A DNA stretch of 64,000 nt, from positions 1,837,881 through 1,901,880 of the forward strand of contig VZSE01002342.1 of the NCBI GenBank assembly GCA_013398275.1. The letters are read 5' to 3'. Under the pieces are notes generated by a model. The model was not told where the DNA came from, ran no database searches, and saw nothing but the letters and a program-made list of their open reading frames with translations. Both the position numbers and the translations under genes were made by a program. Shown in pieces: positions 48,957-63,560 of the stretch (its first letter is position 1; the number at the start of each line of letters is the position of its first letter). The stretch is from Promerops cafer. Lineage: Eukaryota > Chordata > Aves > Passeriformes > Nectariniidae.

Positions 48957-51900
48957 CTGTGAAGAACAACGTGGAGTTAGATGTATCCTCTTCTGCAGAA
49001 AATAAATTCCAAACTGTCAAAAAATAACAATGGAGAGCTTTAAAATCACTGAGTTTAAAAATTATCTACTTCTTCATTTTTTCATAAAGACAAGCAATTG
49101 TTTTAACAAGAGTAATCTCTAAATGCAATATTCTGCTTATGAAAAATATCTCAAGTATTTCACTATCTGAATTGACATTGCTTTAAAGTTCTTCTTGATA
49201 AGCAGGGTATTCTGACACAGTTTTATCCTGGCTTTAAGCTATCACTTTACGCCTATCTTTAATGCATTTTCACTTTCGAATTTGGTATCACTCATACCAT
49301 CTACATCTTTACATCCACTTACTACCTTCAAAGTGTATTTATACACCATTATTTAAACATCTTTTCACTTAAGTTCTTATTAGGATCTCTTCTGGCTTTC
49401 TCTGTTACATCTTCTCCTCTCCAAGTCTCCAAAATTGTTATTCTCAGGACTCCAGCATGCGTAGAATGCTGCTGCTTCTGACAACAAGCAAAGATGCCCA
49501 GTTGCATTATTGCTTCTCCCTCAGACACAGCCATTAACTCTTTGTTTCAAAACCCACTTCAAAATCAATTCCTAGAATGCATGACAAACTTGCTTTACAA
49601 CTGCACTTCTTCCAAACAAGAACTCAGCACTGACATAAGTGATCACCTACTTCCAGTCTCTTTATACCATTACATTTCATTTATAGTTACTTCCCTTGAA
49701 CCATGGCGCTTTCCACATTTTTAAGCTACATGAAAATCAGGTTTTTTCCCTCATCCCTGTTTCCATCTGCCTTGCTTACTGTTATTAAAATCAAACAAAT
49801 TCACTATAACATGTATTTCTTCCATTTCTGAAAAATGCTATTTTAAAGTATATAAAATTCTAAAAAGGAAGCTGGGAAGCTATAAACAAAGGTTATGCTA
49901 CTTGTAAATTCATTGATGACTTTTATGGAAAACACCAGAATTAACACTTATTTGATTTGAAAAGTTAGAGTGCCTTCTCCCGCACCTAACAGAGGTTCTC
50001 AAGTGGTTAAAATACAGATGCAAATGTTAACATAGGAAGTTAAAGCATAGCAGAACAATCTGCCAACAGGAGAAAAACAATTACAGCATGATTCAATGAA
50101 GCCACTCACTCTTGTCTGGCCAAATAACCTGCTGGCCCATTGACCTACTTTTTTAGGTGTTTACAGCCTCCTCTCCTATTCTGTTTTGTTCCATTTGACA
50201 AGTGCAAACATTAATAGTGACAAAGAGTCCCATGGAAGTCTGCAACATGAAACCAGTGCTTTTAAACTGCTTGGAGTGGAACAACTCTGCCAACTCTCAT
50301 TCAGTGCCTAACAGAGTTCTAATGATGAAAATTTTAGACCTCCTCTCTGCAGTATGTAGAGGTGCATTTCTTTTAAATCACAATTACACACTTAAGATAA
50401 ACACCCCATGTCTTAATCACAGAATCATCTTTTATAATGTCAAAAAAGGGAGCTCTTACACATATTTCAGAAAGAGATTTTAAGAAGAGCAGGAGAGGAA
50501 TACATCATATATCAAAAATGAACACAAGTAAGCTTAAGTCAGACCAAAAGGGAAGCTAATCACAGTGGAAAAGCTTTTGTTGCCAAAACCACATAGATCT
50601 CTAACTCAGTAGAAATGGCATGCATGTGAAAGCCAGCAGAAAGGTTAAAATGCCTACATGCCGGCTCTGGCAGCCGCAAGTGTTCAAAGGTCATCATTCT
50701 GTCTCCGTAACTCATTACGTTTTTAAAAAAAATAAATTATGTGTGTCTGTCGCTTGATACTATGTGTTTTGAACACGTTCAGGCATGTCCAATTTTTTTG
50801 TAACCAAGGTGGCTAGAAACTTACTACCTTAAAGGAAGCTGGAGTCCTCAATCAAAAATCTTAGCTGCTGACAAACAGCAGCTAACAGGATGTGCAAACC
50901 ATTACTACACAAAATTGCTCAATCTGTAGAAAAATTACAAAAACTAGCAATACTGCAAATTCTGCATTATGCTGACTTATCATTCATGGAGAGGCAATAA
51001 GTTACTGGGTCCCAAGTCATTGTTTTGCCAAATAAAAAAGGTTCTGAATAAGTTACAGGGTAAAAAGTCATAATACAAACGAAGGTAATAAAGTTCACAC
51101 CATCTGATAAAAAATTCCATTTTTTAGACTGGAAGTATTTCAGTACCTTCAGTCCAATTTTATTATCAATATTGGAATGCACATTGGTAATAGTAAATAT
51201 TGGAAACAAATTCAAAGACTGAACAAACTATGAAATTACAGTAGTCTTGAAAATTACAGATGTTCTGTCAGGACTGGACTAAAAAATGAGTGGGACAATG
51301 GTGAATGCATTGCCTGTATTTCATTTTGTATAGAGCCAGTAACTGAAATCCCTACGTCTCCAGCACTTCACCGTAAGGGTAAAACTGAAAAATAATTTTA
51401 GGAAGAATAAGTATTATCCTTATACTGTAAAAAATATTCTTATAGAAAAGCCCTGATTTATGTAAAATTTATGTCATGGCATATAAGTAATACTTACATG
51501 ATTTTGCAGATTACAACCCTCAGAAATAATGTGAGGTGGCTTGTAGTATTAAGACAAATAATTTCACCTTAGGAATATCACAGGAAAAGCACATGAAGGA
51601 ATACAGTTTTCCAACCCTACAGTTTCTTCAAACAGAAACAGATTAACTTCTTTAATACAACCTGATTTCTGTGCTATAATCCGATTTTGCCAGGGGAGCA
51701 AACTAGTTATTAAAATCATTGAGGATTAGCTGTAGAGAAGATCTTGTTTAAAGAATCAAAGCCACAGCACCCAGTGCCCTGCAGAGCTCTTAACACTAGT
51801 CACCCACAAGGATAAGAAAGACCAAGAGCAGAAACATCACACTGAGCAAACAGCTAAGCAGAACCTGACACCCAATGTAAGCACAGCATCAGAAGCCCTG

Positions 51901-53599
51901 TTCATTATAGAGATTCTGAAGATAATTACAAACCTTCCCGATACTCCTTTCCATGAACTTCTGATCATTTGGATAATGAATATCTGGGGTTTTACTCTAC
52001 TAGGACATTATACTATAATTAGGGCAAGCAGAGATCCAGCCATTATCTCCTGCCCAGAATAGCATATCACTATCACTCATATTTTCCATTTTGCTTTTTG
52101 CTTCATTGGATTACCTCCAGCCCAGCCATTTTTACCTTTCTCTTTACCTTTCTCTTTTTTTGGAGGTGGGTTTGAGGGGAGCAGAAGAGGAAGAATTTGC
52201 TCTGATTTAGTTTCTCTCCAGGAATCATAGCATTTTGTAGAGCAAGAGATTTTTAGACTGGTAAACCATAATCACCTGCTCTCTAATCACATATAGTTTG
52301 GTCTAATAGAACAAGCAAGCAGGTTTCAAGGCAGTTGCTCCTTTGCTTGCAATGGTATATACACCAACAGAAAGCAAATTAGGGTAATAATTGATGAATC
52401 TTTTCTTGCTAATCAAAGGCTGTCTGTGAAAACACTATGTTTTTAAAACTGACATGTCTCCATTTTTACCTCAAAAAAAAAAAGGACAATTGGAAAAAAA
52501 AATCAAGATAGGGCTAAAAGGAACTTCAAGGAACTTTGCTCAAACTTTGCAGCTGAACAGATTATTCCAGCAGCTGGGAATAGTCACACATTGCAAGCTT
52601 TCCTCTACCACATCAACAAATCAGTTTTTGGTCTGTGCTTGTGCAGAAGAGATGACACACCCTAGAAATGTAATATTCTGAGATAAAACATGCTATAGCA
52701 GCAGGTGTTCATCTTCCAGTGCTTCACAGGACAAACAATGAGAGGGGAGAGGGCTGACTCCAGCATGGATGGATCCCAGACGGCTTTTAATAGAAAAATT
52801 TGTGAGTGGCCATGAGTCGTCTGCTGTGGATGAGCAGCTTCCTTAGGTCCATCACCTTTTCAGGGAGTACTCAAGGATATATAATGGATAAAGTGCAGTA
52901 GAACAGAAGAGTTGCCATTACCTGAATGGCAGTCTCATGTCTGCTACCGAAAGACTTTTGGGAAGAGGGTAAGTCCAAGCAGTCTACAGAAGAGATTAAA
53001 TGCCTGTTAGAAGGCCTGTTATGGTAGTAGTTAGTGATCTCACTGATTTAGTTGAGTTATAATGACATTTGAAAGAGTGCATACTATTTGTGTACCATCA
53101 TACACATTCCACAGCAGCTAGAAGAGACTACAGATCACCTTGAGTAGCAGAAAACATGACAACAGAGGTAAAGAGAGGTTAAGTTCTTAGAATGGTTTGT
53201 CACGCAGATGTGCCCTGGTCTACTCCTCGACAAGGTAATGGACCTAGCTGCTCAAATTTTCTCAAAAGTCACTGGAAAAAATATCTTCATAGAAACATGA
53301 ATTAAGAAGATTACAGGAAATAGCAATTCTCTCCAGCATGCTTCACGTATTAGACTGTCCCACAATCAGCAGAGAGATTTCTCTAGGACTTGGGACTGAC
53401 CACAGTTTGCAATTTCCATCTCTCTAGCTCACAGAAAAAGAAAACACCCCTGCCCATCACACCTCTGCTCCAGATTATTTGGGCTGATCTCTGCTTGACC
53501 AGCTGTTCTGCAGCCACTCTTCTACCTTTCTCTGCAGTCTGTATCTCTTTCCCCTTACTCAACAAAGAGATGGCCCCATAGCTCCCTCCCTGATAAAGT

Positions 53600-54528
53600 G
53601 CAGCTCCCTAATCTTGGTCCCGACTGCAGTGAAGATGCATCAAGAAAGCTCTAATAAGCCTCAGACCTTTAGCTGGACTACAGTGATTACACACTGGTGG
53701 AGTTCGCAGTCCTGAGGGATGTCAATCAGGTGAGCAGTAAAGTTAGGCCTCTGGAGCTAGCCAGTACGAACCCCAGGGAAACCGCCCTCAGGGCAACAGA
53801 GCTGGCAGATCTGTAAGGATGTCCTCCATAGAGCACAAGAGCTGATGATCTCCAGGCACAAGAGATAAGGCAAGGAGGGCAAGAGTCCAGCAAGGATGAG
53901 ATAGGACTGCTGGTCAAACTAAAGGGCAAGACATAAATGCATCCCTCTACTCTGTCCCAGGACAGGTATCCTGGGAAGAGTAGAGGAATGCAGTCCAGTT
54001 GTGAAGGAATGGGATGAGGCCATGGTCAAGCTGGAGCTGAACTTGACAAGGGATGCAAAGAATAAGAACAACAACATCCATAGGTATATTAACCAGAGAA
54101 GGAAGGTCAAAGAAGGTGTACACACCCACTAAACAAGGCTGGTAAACCGGTAACAACAGATGAGGAGAAGGCGAAGGTACTCAACAACTTTTTTGCTTCA
54201 GTCTCGGCTTGCAACCTCTCTTCCCACACTTCTAAAATGGATAGACTGCAAGACAGAAACTAGAGGAACAAAGTCCCTCCCACTGTAAGGGAAGATCAGA
54301 TTCATGATCACCTGAGGAACCTGATCATACCTAAGTCCACAACACCTGATAAGATGCATCCCAGAGTCCTGAGGGAATTGGTTGATGTATTTGCACAGCC
54401 GTTCTCCATAATACTTGAAAAGTCATGGTAATCAAGCTAAGTTCCAGGTGACTGGAAAAAGGGAAACATTGAAACCAGATGATCTTTATGGTGCCTTCCA
54501 ACCTAAACTATTTTATGATACATTCGAA
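53600..54528 (+). mobile_element. CR1 LINE, internally deleted
   Basis: Fragments of ORF2 before the RT core are readable (LVEFAVLRDVNQV; DHLRNLIIPKSTTPDKMHP; VLRELVD). The copy then jumps from GACTGGAAAAAGGGAAACAT to the CR1 3' terminus GTGCCTTCCAACCTAAACTA. Many stops and frameshifts. Confidence 0.85.
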
Positions 54529-57106
54529 CCTGGCCCACACTTGTCCAGGTACCCCAGTGATCTGGTCTCTGACTCACCAAACTGACTTCTCAAAACATCC
54601 TCAAACCTGCCAACTCACCAGGAATTCCCTAGCAATCTGGGCTCTTTGCTGGAGCCTGGCTTCCCTCCAGCTCCCTGGGGGTGACCAGGAAAGCACTCAG
54701 CAGGTTGCCAGGTGTCTAATAATTGGTCCTTGGCTGTGGGGTGCTGACGCACTTACCAGGCTTTTTTCCCCTCCATCCCTTTCCAGGCTGCCTGTATTAT
54801 CTTCGCGTTCCAAGATTCCAACTAACTACATTTACAAACACCTGAGATGTTGTTTATGTGCCTGCATCAAATTACTAACAAAGATACTAAAAGAATGTGA
54901 TACAATACAAATTTTCAGAGTCATCGATGAACAAGCTCCCCAAATCAGAAAAACAAAAAGGACAATAAAAAATAGTCCAAATCCAAGTTTCTAACATAAA
55001 TTTGAAAGGCAGCATTTAATAACCTAGCCATCAGAACCAGCTGTTATTCTTCTGTAGTCTCATTTAAAATATTTTCTCAGTCATTTGTATACACAGTTCC
55101 TTACAGGAGATTCCCTTCCTTCAATAACAAAGCTGTTAGAGTGAGTGGCAGAAATGTTTCCAAATCATGTGCAACTAGTCTGTACAAAAAAAGACAGTGG
55201 CTACATGTTACGATCCCACTTGCTGCCATTTTTTTAAGGCCCCACCGTTCCTTGGCGCACCCCTTTAGCTCCAGCCACACACTGAAGCAGACTTGTGAAA
55301 TTATGTGTTTAAAAGAACACACATATCACACAATCTTAATAAGAACAAAATAATGAAGATTATATTTTAAAAGTGTGGCTCCATCTACCTTTGAAAATTG
55401 GCACAGCTAAGAAACAGTACCCCTCTATAAAGAGTATGAAAATCTTAGCTACATCTCCCACTCCTTATTCTGTAACACAGTACCCTGGATTAGACTTGAG
55501 TATGTGTTGTGTTTGCACATCTAAAATACAATATATATTTCATAATCAAGTCTGGCTTAAAAGTACACCTACTGTCTCTTTAAATGGTGCTTAACACAAA
55601 ACCAGTACTTCACAACTGGAGTTTAGGTCAAGAGCAGCTAATTACTAACCTGTTAGTGCTACAATTCAAAACTGAAAACTTTCAAACCCCTGTGTAAATC
55701 TCCATTCCCATTAATGGAATTCTGGGAAGATACAACCTGCAGTCAGCAAAGCCAGCTGAAGAACAGATCCTAAATTAAAGCTCACTGTGCTGACAAAAAA
55801 AGTGCTACAGATGGTGTAAAATCTGCAGTCTGTTATTCTCTAATAGGACCCATCTAAACTTGGTACATTTCACAATGAACAAATAAAACCAAGCTTCCTT
55901 CTTCCAGCCTCTTAGATGGAACTGAGAAGATAAGACAATTGATAAGTTTTTTTCAGAAGTTCGAAAGGTGAAAAAATTCCACACACACATTCTAAAGTTT
56001 AAATTTCCATTGAATATTACAACTATCCCATAAAATTATTTACTACACACAAATCAATTTTTTTCCTACAGAATAAAGTTACCAGACAATAAAAAAATCT
56101 TCACTTGATGATTTCTTAATATTAACAGAAATTTAAAGAAAAAACTTTAAAATACAGTACCAAGATATCTATCCTGGAGTTAAAAAAACTTTGAAATAAT
56201 TAATCCAATTAGAAATGTGCATATTTATGAAACTGAACATTATGACCTTTAGATGTTTTGTACCAGACTCAAGCGTTAGTTTAACAACCCATTTTTCTAA
56301 AATGGTTTGTCACATTTTCATCAAAGCAAAATATACTACAAGGAATCCTAACAAATCAAACCAAAGAAGAAAAATTTATTAAACATTTTATTCCTATACT
56401 GGAAAATAAACATGATAATTCACCAAGAAATGAGACAGATCAAAGAGTCAACCACTGGTTTTCCTCTACTCCTCTACAATAATAAAAGGGAAGAATGACT
56501 AGATACAGAAAGTCAACTACTTTCTGAAAACTGTCCTGGAGAAAATTAATTATCAATTTCAAGGGACATATTATTACACATTCAAAGCAAGATAACACCA
56601 AGGACATTCTTCTTCCATTCCATGCAAAATTTCTTTTTGGTGTTGATACAAATGCAGGATTAAGTTTAGAAGATGAGACTTTATCGTTGTTATGATTACT
56701 GCAACAACACTCAGCTATCCAACCTCAATTACGCTTCCTGAAATACATGAACCTACACATTACATGAGCACTTCAACTGCCAGACTTTTAGCATGCAGAT
56801 ATGTCTTAAAAGGTGGGAAAGGAAACTAAGATGAGATGATGAAATTCACACAAATGAATCTTGCTGTAATTCTATCCTAGATCAGAAAAAAACCATCCAA
56901 TGAAGATTTAATAGCTTTTAGATTCAAATGAACACTTGCACTTTTTACATAAAGAATTCTGACTAATCAAGAGAAAATGTCAGTCAAAATTTCCTGCTCT
57001 GCTCTCATTATGCCATTCTAAAACTTTCAGAAATCAAGAAAGTCAACAGTTGGCCAAAAGGGTCTGTAAGAAGCTATGCAAATTATTTCTGCACCCAGTC
57101 CCTTTA

Positions 57107-58795
57107 TCACAGAATCATAGAAAGAGTCAGGCTGGGAGGGACCACAGTGGTCATCCCATCCAACCTCCCTGCTCAAGCAGGGTCGTCCTAAAGCACAGGG
57201 CACCAGGTTGTGTCCAGACGGTTCCTGAGTACTTCCAGTGAGGGAGACTCCACAGACTCTCTGGAAATCTGTTCCTATGCTCGTTCACCTGCACAGTAAA
57301 GAAGTTCTTCCTCTTCAGGTGGAACCTCCTGTGCATCAGTTTCTGCCCATTGCCTCTTGTGCTACTGCTTGGCAACACTGAGAAGAGCCTGGATCCATCC
57401 TCTCGGCACTCTCCCTGCAGATACTTACATACATGCATAATGTCCCCTCTCAGCTCTCTCTTCTCCAGGCTGAACAGGCCCAGCTCCCTCAGCCTTTCCT
57501 CACAAGAGAGATGCCCCAATCCCTTACTCATCTTTGTTGCCCTCCACTGGACCTGCTCCAGGAGCTCCATGTCTCTCCTGTCCTGAGGAGCCCAGAGCTG
57601 CACACAGCACTCCTGATGTGGCCTCACCAGGGCTGAGTAGAGGGGCAGGATCACCTCCCTCAGCCTGCTGGCAATGTTGTCCCCAATGCACCTTAGGACA
57701 CCATTGGCCTTCTCATCCGCATGGGCTCACTGGTGGCTCATGGACAGTTGGTTGTCCACCAGAACCCCGAGGTCCTTCCCTGTGCAGCTGCTTTCCAGCA
57801 GGTCAATCCCCAGCCTGTGCTGGTGCATGGGGTTACTCCTCCCCAGGTGCACGACCCTGCACTTGCCTTCACTGAATTTCCTTTCTGCCCATCTCTCCAG
57901 CCTGTCGAGGCCCTTCTGAAGGGCTTCACAGCACTCTGGGGTATTGGCTGCTCCTCCCAGCTTTGTGACACCAGTGAACTTGCTGAGGATGTCTCTGCCC
58001 CTTCATCCAAGTCATAAATGAATAAGCTAAACAATTCCCAATATTGAATTGTGGGGGATACTACCAGTGTCAGGCCTCCAACAGTGGTGTCCACTAGCTC
58101 CCTCAGCACTTGTTGATGCAATCCATCAGGGCCTATGGACTTGTGAATGTTCAGTTTACCTGGGTGTTCTCTAACCCAATCCTCCTTGACATCCTTGAAG
58201 GAAAGTCTTCCTTCCAACATTCCTTTACCCTGGTCTCCTGAGTCAGATATTCCAGAGTGCTGCACTTGTCAATGAAGACCAACGCAAAGAAAGCGTTCAG
58301 TGTCTCCACCTTCTCTGCATCCTCTGTCACCAGGGTCCCCTTCCATTTAGTAAGAGGCCCTCATTATCTTACATTTTTCTTTTGTTATTTATGTATTTGA
58401 AGAAGCCCTTCTTGTTGTCCTTGACATCCTCAATCAGGTTTAATTCCAGGTGGGTCTTGGCCCCTCCTGTCTTGTTTCTACTTTGACAAGCACTCTGTAT
58501 TGATTCCAAGCAGTCTGCCCCTGCTTCCATCTCCTGTGTATTTCCTGATTACACTTGAAAAATGACAGCAGTTTTTTGTTCATTCATGCAGGTCTCCTGC
58601 CCCCTTTGTCCAACTTCTTGCTCATTGTTCTTGAGCCTTAAAGGAGTCATGCTTGAATAGCAACCAGCTCTCTTGGACTCCCGTTCCCATGGGATTCTTT
58701 CAAGAAGATCCCTGAAGAGGCAAAAGTTATCTCTCCTGAAGTCTATGGCTGTAATCTTACTTGCTGCCCTGCTTCATCCTCGCCCTTTACAGTCC
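57107..58795 (-). mobile_element. CR1 LINE, ORF2 remnant lacking the RT core
   Basis: The - strand reads ORF2 from a segment with NIHKSIGPDGLHQQVLREL (about 58080-58160). It then jumps near 58075 to the YDLDEGAE region after the RT core. The C-terminus is long and open: ILPLYSALVRPHQECCVQLW, then LRELGLFSLEKRELRGDI. The last 167 codons lack stops, but at least one frameshift lies upstream. Confidence 0.9.
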
Positions 58796-60689
58796 ATAAA
58801 GGATATAGTTTATGAGTTTTAAATCAGTTTTAAGGGACATCAAATTATTTTATATCATCAACTTATTCCTTTAACATACAATTATCTAGCACATCCAGAA
58901 ACATCTTACTGCTTCTCAGTTATGCCCACATGAAAAAGTGATGGAGGGGTCAGAGGGGAACTGGCACACCAGTTCCAGACAACTAAATAAAATGACAGAC
59001 AACTAAACAAAATTAACTCAAGGGACTTTTGTAGGTGGTTTTGTTTTGTTGGGGGTTTTCTGCTTGTTTTGTTTTGCCCTTTTTTCTTTAGTTGGTTGGT
59101 TTTCTTTAAACAGGAGATAAAGACTTATTCCTAACTCGTGGTCAGGGTATTTACGTAGAATGTAGGGAAAGTAAGACTAAGTACTTCCTCTGAATCTGTC
59201 CACAGATGAAGAATTACCACATGAAAGATAGTAAGAGTAATACACACAGACCACACAGGTAACTACAAGGCTACAGAGACCAGGCACTTCACGTCCTAAC
59301 AGCTACTTATGTTTGTAAGCACTTTTACCAATCTCCTTTGATCAAGCCAGAAGTTTGTGTAATGTTAGCCTTTCATTATTACTCTGACCACTCATTTCCA
59401 TGGCCACATTAAATTCCCTCTCTTCAGCTAGCATTAATATGTGATCAGTCAACAGAGCCTAAAACTAGTCCAGCCCCAAATTAAACCAAACACTGTTCAT
59501 TCAGCTAAATCAACTACATTTGTTTCACCATATGACTGCTTAAAAGCTGTGTTGGCACAGGGGGAGAAGAAGCAGCAAATCACCAGGTTAGACATCTTTT
59601 TGCAGAAGTGGCATTTCATGCTGACCTACACCATGCGTTAAATCACAACCAGAGAGCAAAATTAGCAAACACAAGATTCAAATTTGTGCTCAAAGAAATG
59701 AACATTGTAGTTTCTACTTGAGAAGCCTGCATCATATTTGAAGGAACCATCTTTACTCTCCCATGTGCTGTTGCCTCTCACATGACAATCCATGACAAAT
59801 TAAACTTCTGGGCAGAATGCGACTTATATACTGATCCAGACTCACAGATCAGCTTCTGGATATGAAAACAAACCCAGAACTCAGCCTTACAGTCAATGGG
59901 AATCTCAAGCAAAATGTAAATATATATACCTGATGTGTTGTTTAGTTGTCAACCTATTTATCAAACAGCATGTTAACTAGCATCAACTTGGATGGTTTTA
60001 GGATGATCCTCAGTACAGATACTGAGGAATATCCTATACAAGGATATTCCTCTAAATTAATAGTCTGAAACTAAGAAAACTTGATGAATGATTTATATCA
60101 ACAGCAGCTATTTGTAACACTTACAATTGTACAGGTATACCAAATGGACATAATTTAAAAGAAAAAACTGACAACAGTTCCTAACACCAAAACTCAAGAA
60201 TATATGACAGGTGTTTCAGAAAGCTAGTATTTTATCTGAAACTTAATTATCTGTATCACACAGAAATGCATATATGTAAGTAAAACACTCCAAAAAATAT
60301 TTAGTGCTAGTCATCGCTTTATTTTTTACAAGTTGATTGCACAATCCATGATTTGTGCGGCTGTGGAAGTGCTTCTGGTGCCTAAATTTCCCAGCATGGG
60401 TGATTCATGCACAGCTAAATTATTCTGCAAAGCTTTTGTGAAGAGTGGACTGTTTGCCTGCCTGAAAAATGGAGTAGGCAGTGTACTCTACTGGAAAGCA
60501 CCTTCAAAAAGAAAGAAGTGAGACTTTACATTTCCATAAAATGAGACAGTTGGAAAATTTGAAGCTACAACACTGAAGTGCAGTCCAAGTCAAAAATTAC
60601 CAAACAAGCAGCTCCTCCTCCCTACCTCCACCCACCACTTTCCCCAGAAGTCCTGCACATCATTTTGGAGACCACAGAGTGGTAACTAA

Positions 60690-61690
60690 AAGAAAATGAA
60701 TGAGGTAGCTGAAAAAAGAACAAAACAAAACATGGAAAGCACTTGGGGATGGTCATTTCAGTGTATTTCCACTGTAAGAGAAGAGCAGGTTTGGGAGCAC
60801 TTGATGAAACTGAATAGCCACAAGTCTATGGGACCTGATGAGATGATGTTGCCATGCCACTCTCCATCATATTTGAAAAGCCATGGCAGTCAGACAAAAA
60901 TCCTGTTGACTGGAAAAACAGAAACATCAGTCTTACTTCTAAAAACACAGAGAAATTAAGATCTGGGGAACCATGGAACAATGAGCCTCACCTCTGTGTC
61001 TGGGAAGATCATGGAAGCAATTTTAAGGTACATACAACACAAGGAGGTGATCAGAGACAGCCAGCACAGCTTTACTAAGGGCAAATCGTGCCTGACCAAT
61101 CTGGTGGCCTTCTATGATGGAGCAACAGCTGACAAGGTTAAGACCAACCAAAGTCATCTAACTAGACTTCTGTAAGGTTTTTGACATGGTCCCACACAAG
61201 ATTCTTTCTGCCAAATCAGAGAGGCATAGGTGTAAATGGTGGACTATTGGAGGGAAAACTAACTGGGTGAATGGACACCGTCAGAGAGCTGTGGTCAATG
61301 ACTCTATGTCCAGATGAAGGCCAGTGACAACGGGTGACTGCATCCAGCTCTAGGATCCTCAACACAAGAAAGACATGGACCTGTTAGAGTAGGCCCAGAC
61401 ATGATCAGAGGACTGGAGCACCTCTCCTATTGAAGACAGGCTGAGAGAGCTGAGGTTCTTCAGCCTGAAGCACAGAAGACCCCACAGAAACCTCACTGCA
61501 GCCTTCCAGTACTTGAAGGGGGCTTTTAAAAAAGAGGGAGAGCAACTTTTTACACAAGCAGATACAGAACAAGGAGGAACAGTTTAAAACTGAAAGAGCA
61601 AAGATTAGATGTTAGGAAGAAATTTTTTATTCAGAGGGTGCTGAGGCACTGAACAGGTGGCATTTAGTCTCACTGGACTTGCTCAGGTAG
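60690..61690 (+). mobile_element. CR1 LINE, degenerate RT fragment
   Basis: The + strand carries NSHKSMGPDEM, then MSLTSVSGKIMEAILRYIQH, VIRDSQHSFTKGKSCLTNLV and a DFCKVFDMVPH-type RT motif. It then jumps to a late ORF2 segment (DRLRELRFFSL). Stops and shifts are frequent. Confidence 0.88.
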
Positions 61691-63494
61691 AAAAGATGAT
61701 ACATTTTTGTAACAAGAGAGACAGTGCTGCATGAACTAAACAGAAACAGCAATGCAGCGATAGGAAAAAGTATATAAAATCAACTCCAAATTTAATTTTC
61801 ACTCTGCATATATTCTTATATGGAAATAAAGGCAGAGTACCTTTACTTAATTCAAACATTAGAGTACTGAACACACCTGAATTTCTGAATGTTCAGGAAA
61901 CAAAGCTCAAAGAAAAATTATAGTTTAAAGAAACACTGTAACATTTAGCATTTTTTAACATTCTGTGTTTCTAAAACATTATCTATTTATGTAGATAACA
62001 AATTTTCCCAATTTTTCTTTATTCTCCTGTGCAGTAGAAGTATGCATTCCCTCCTCTGAAACTTTCAGAGCTTGTGCTAAGTCCAGAAATCTACTGAAAT
62101 CACCTTCTGAGGGTCACCAAAGAAACAGCGAAAGACAAACAACAAACAAATTCCTTCTTCTCACATATCAGTATCATCTTCAAAATATTGGCTCAAATCA
62201 ATTTAACTGTACATTAAGTTATTGATTATTATGATAATATTATTCTGGGAGTTTTTATAACTAAGGCTTTCAATACCTTGCAGACAAATTCAATGTTCAT
62301 AGCAAAATTCTGTCATGTGTCTCCTATTCTTTCAAAAATATTTTAAGATCATGATATTGACTGAAAGACAAAACGTATCAGGAAATTCTACACCAAGCTC
62401 TTATTAACTTTGCAGCTACAATATTTAAGGTAAGAATTTTCAAGATTAGATTACGAGTAGGGAAAAAGTCACAAATTCAGCTCCTTTTTGTATTTTTGTA
62501 TTTTTGAAATTCAGATTCTATACTGACACCCCATATAAACCCAATAAAGTTTCAAATGAGTCCTCAAAGTTATTTCTGTGAGAACTATTAGTCCTTTTTA
62601 CCATCTGTAATACTCAACAAAAAAAATCGTATCAGCTACTTAGGATCACATTTGCTACATTTGTGTGACTTTAAACTCCCTTCCTCAGTGTTAATTTTTA
62701 TCTTCTACAATTGTCAAGTTTTTCCTTCACAGAACAATCAGACCACATTATTTCTATGTACCAAGACACATGTTTCAGAGTGCTTACTTCCTGCCCCTCA
62801 AAGTCTTCTCTGCACTCTTGAGATCCCAACATTAAGGAAACTTCCCTGTCTGACCATCCAGGGGCCACTCTGGCAGTCACTGCCACCATCAGAGACTTTC
62901 CCTGCTCGGATGAGGCCCTTCACACTGGGTGGTTCTCTATCACTCATTTGGCTGTTTCCTCACTTAATTAACAAAACCTGACTCAGATCATCCAGCACTT
63001 AAGTCCCTAAAAGCAACACTAAGAAACAATTATAAAAGTATTATAGCAATTTCAATTTAAAATTAATGTATCAGTTATCAGGAATCAGGTTTTATTTAAC
63101 TCCCTTCTGCTCACCACATTGCGAACGGTTTCAAAGACTCGGATCTTGCTACTGGCCTACGAAACACTGGTATTGAGGAACGGGATACTGAAAGTTACCA
63201 ATAGTCACAGGAAATCCTGAAACTAACAGGAATTTTATGTTCAGGTCATATGCTAAGAGGGTAATGAAAACAGCTGTATGGTATTTAAGCACATATTAAA
63301 GCTTGAAACAGTTTACTTCTACCAAACACATTAAAAAATACACAAACAGAGCACTTCAACGTAATAGTGAAATATTCTTAAGGCAAGATTACTTAAAATA
63401 ATGAAAAGTCTTCAGAATTTACTGGCTTACAACTCACATTTTGACTCTCAACATTTTTCTTCATTTTAAATTGAGGCTTTTATCTCTATTTTGA

Positions 63495-63560
63495 GCAAAT
63501 TAAATAATATTGCAAATATTTTTAATATTATTAATATATATTCTTATTAATATATATATT
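63495..63560. repeat. AT-rich low-complexity tract
   Basis: Runs of TTAATATTATTAATATAT and (TA)n. Confidence 0.8.

Noticed and set aside
57151..57654. 167-codon open frame as a host gene
   Set aside because: It is the C-terminus of CR1 ORF2 and lies inside a broken LINE.
60696..61175. Open frames with RT-like words as a domesticated gene
   Set aside because: Three frames share the CR1 similarity through frameshifts, so the copy is decayed.
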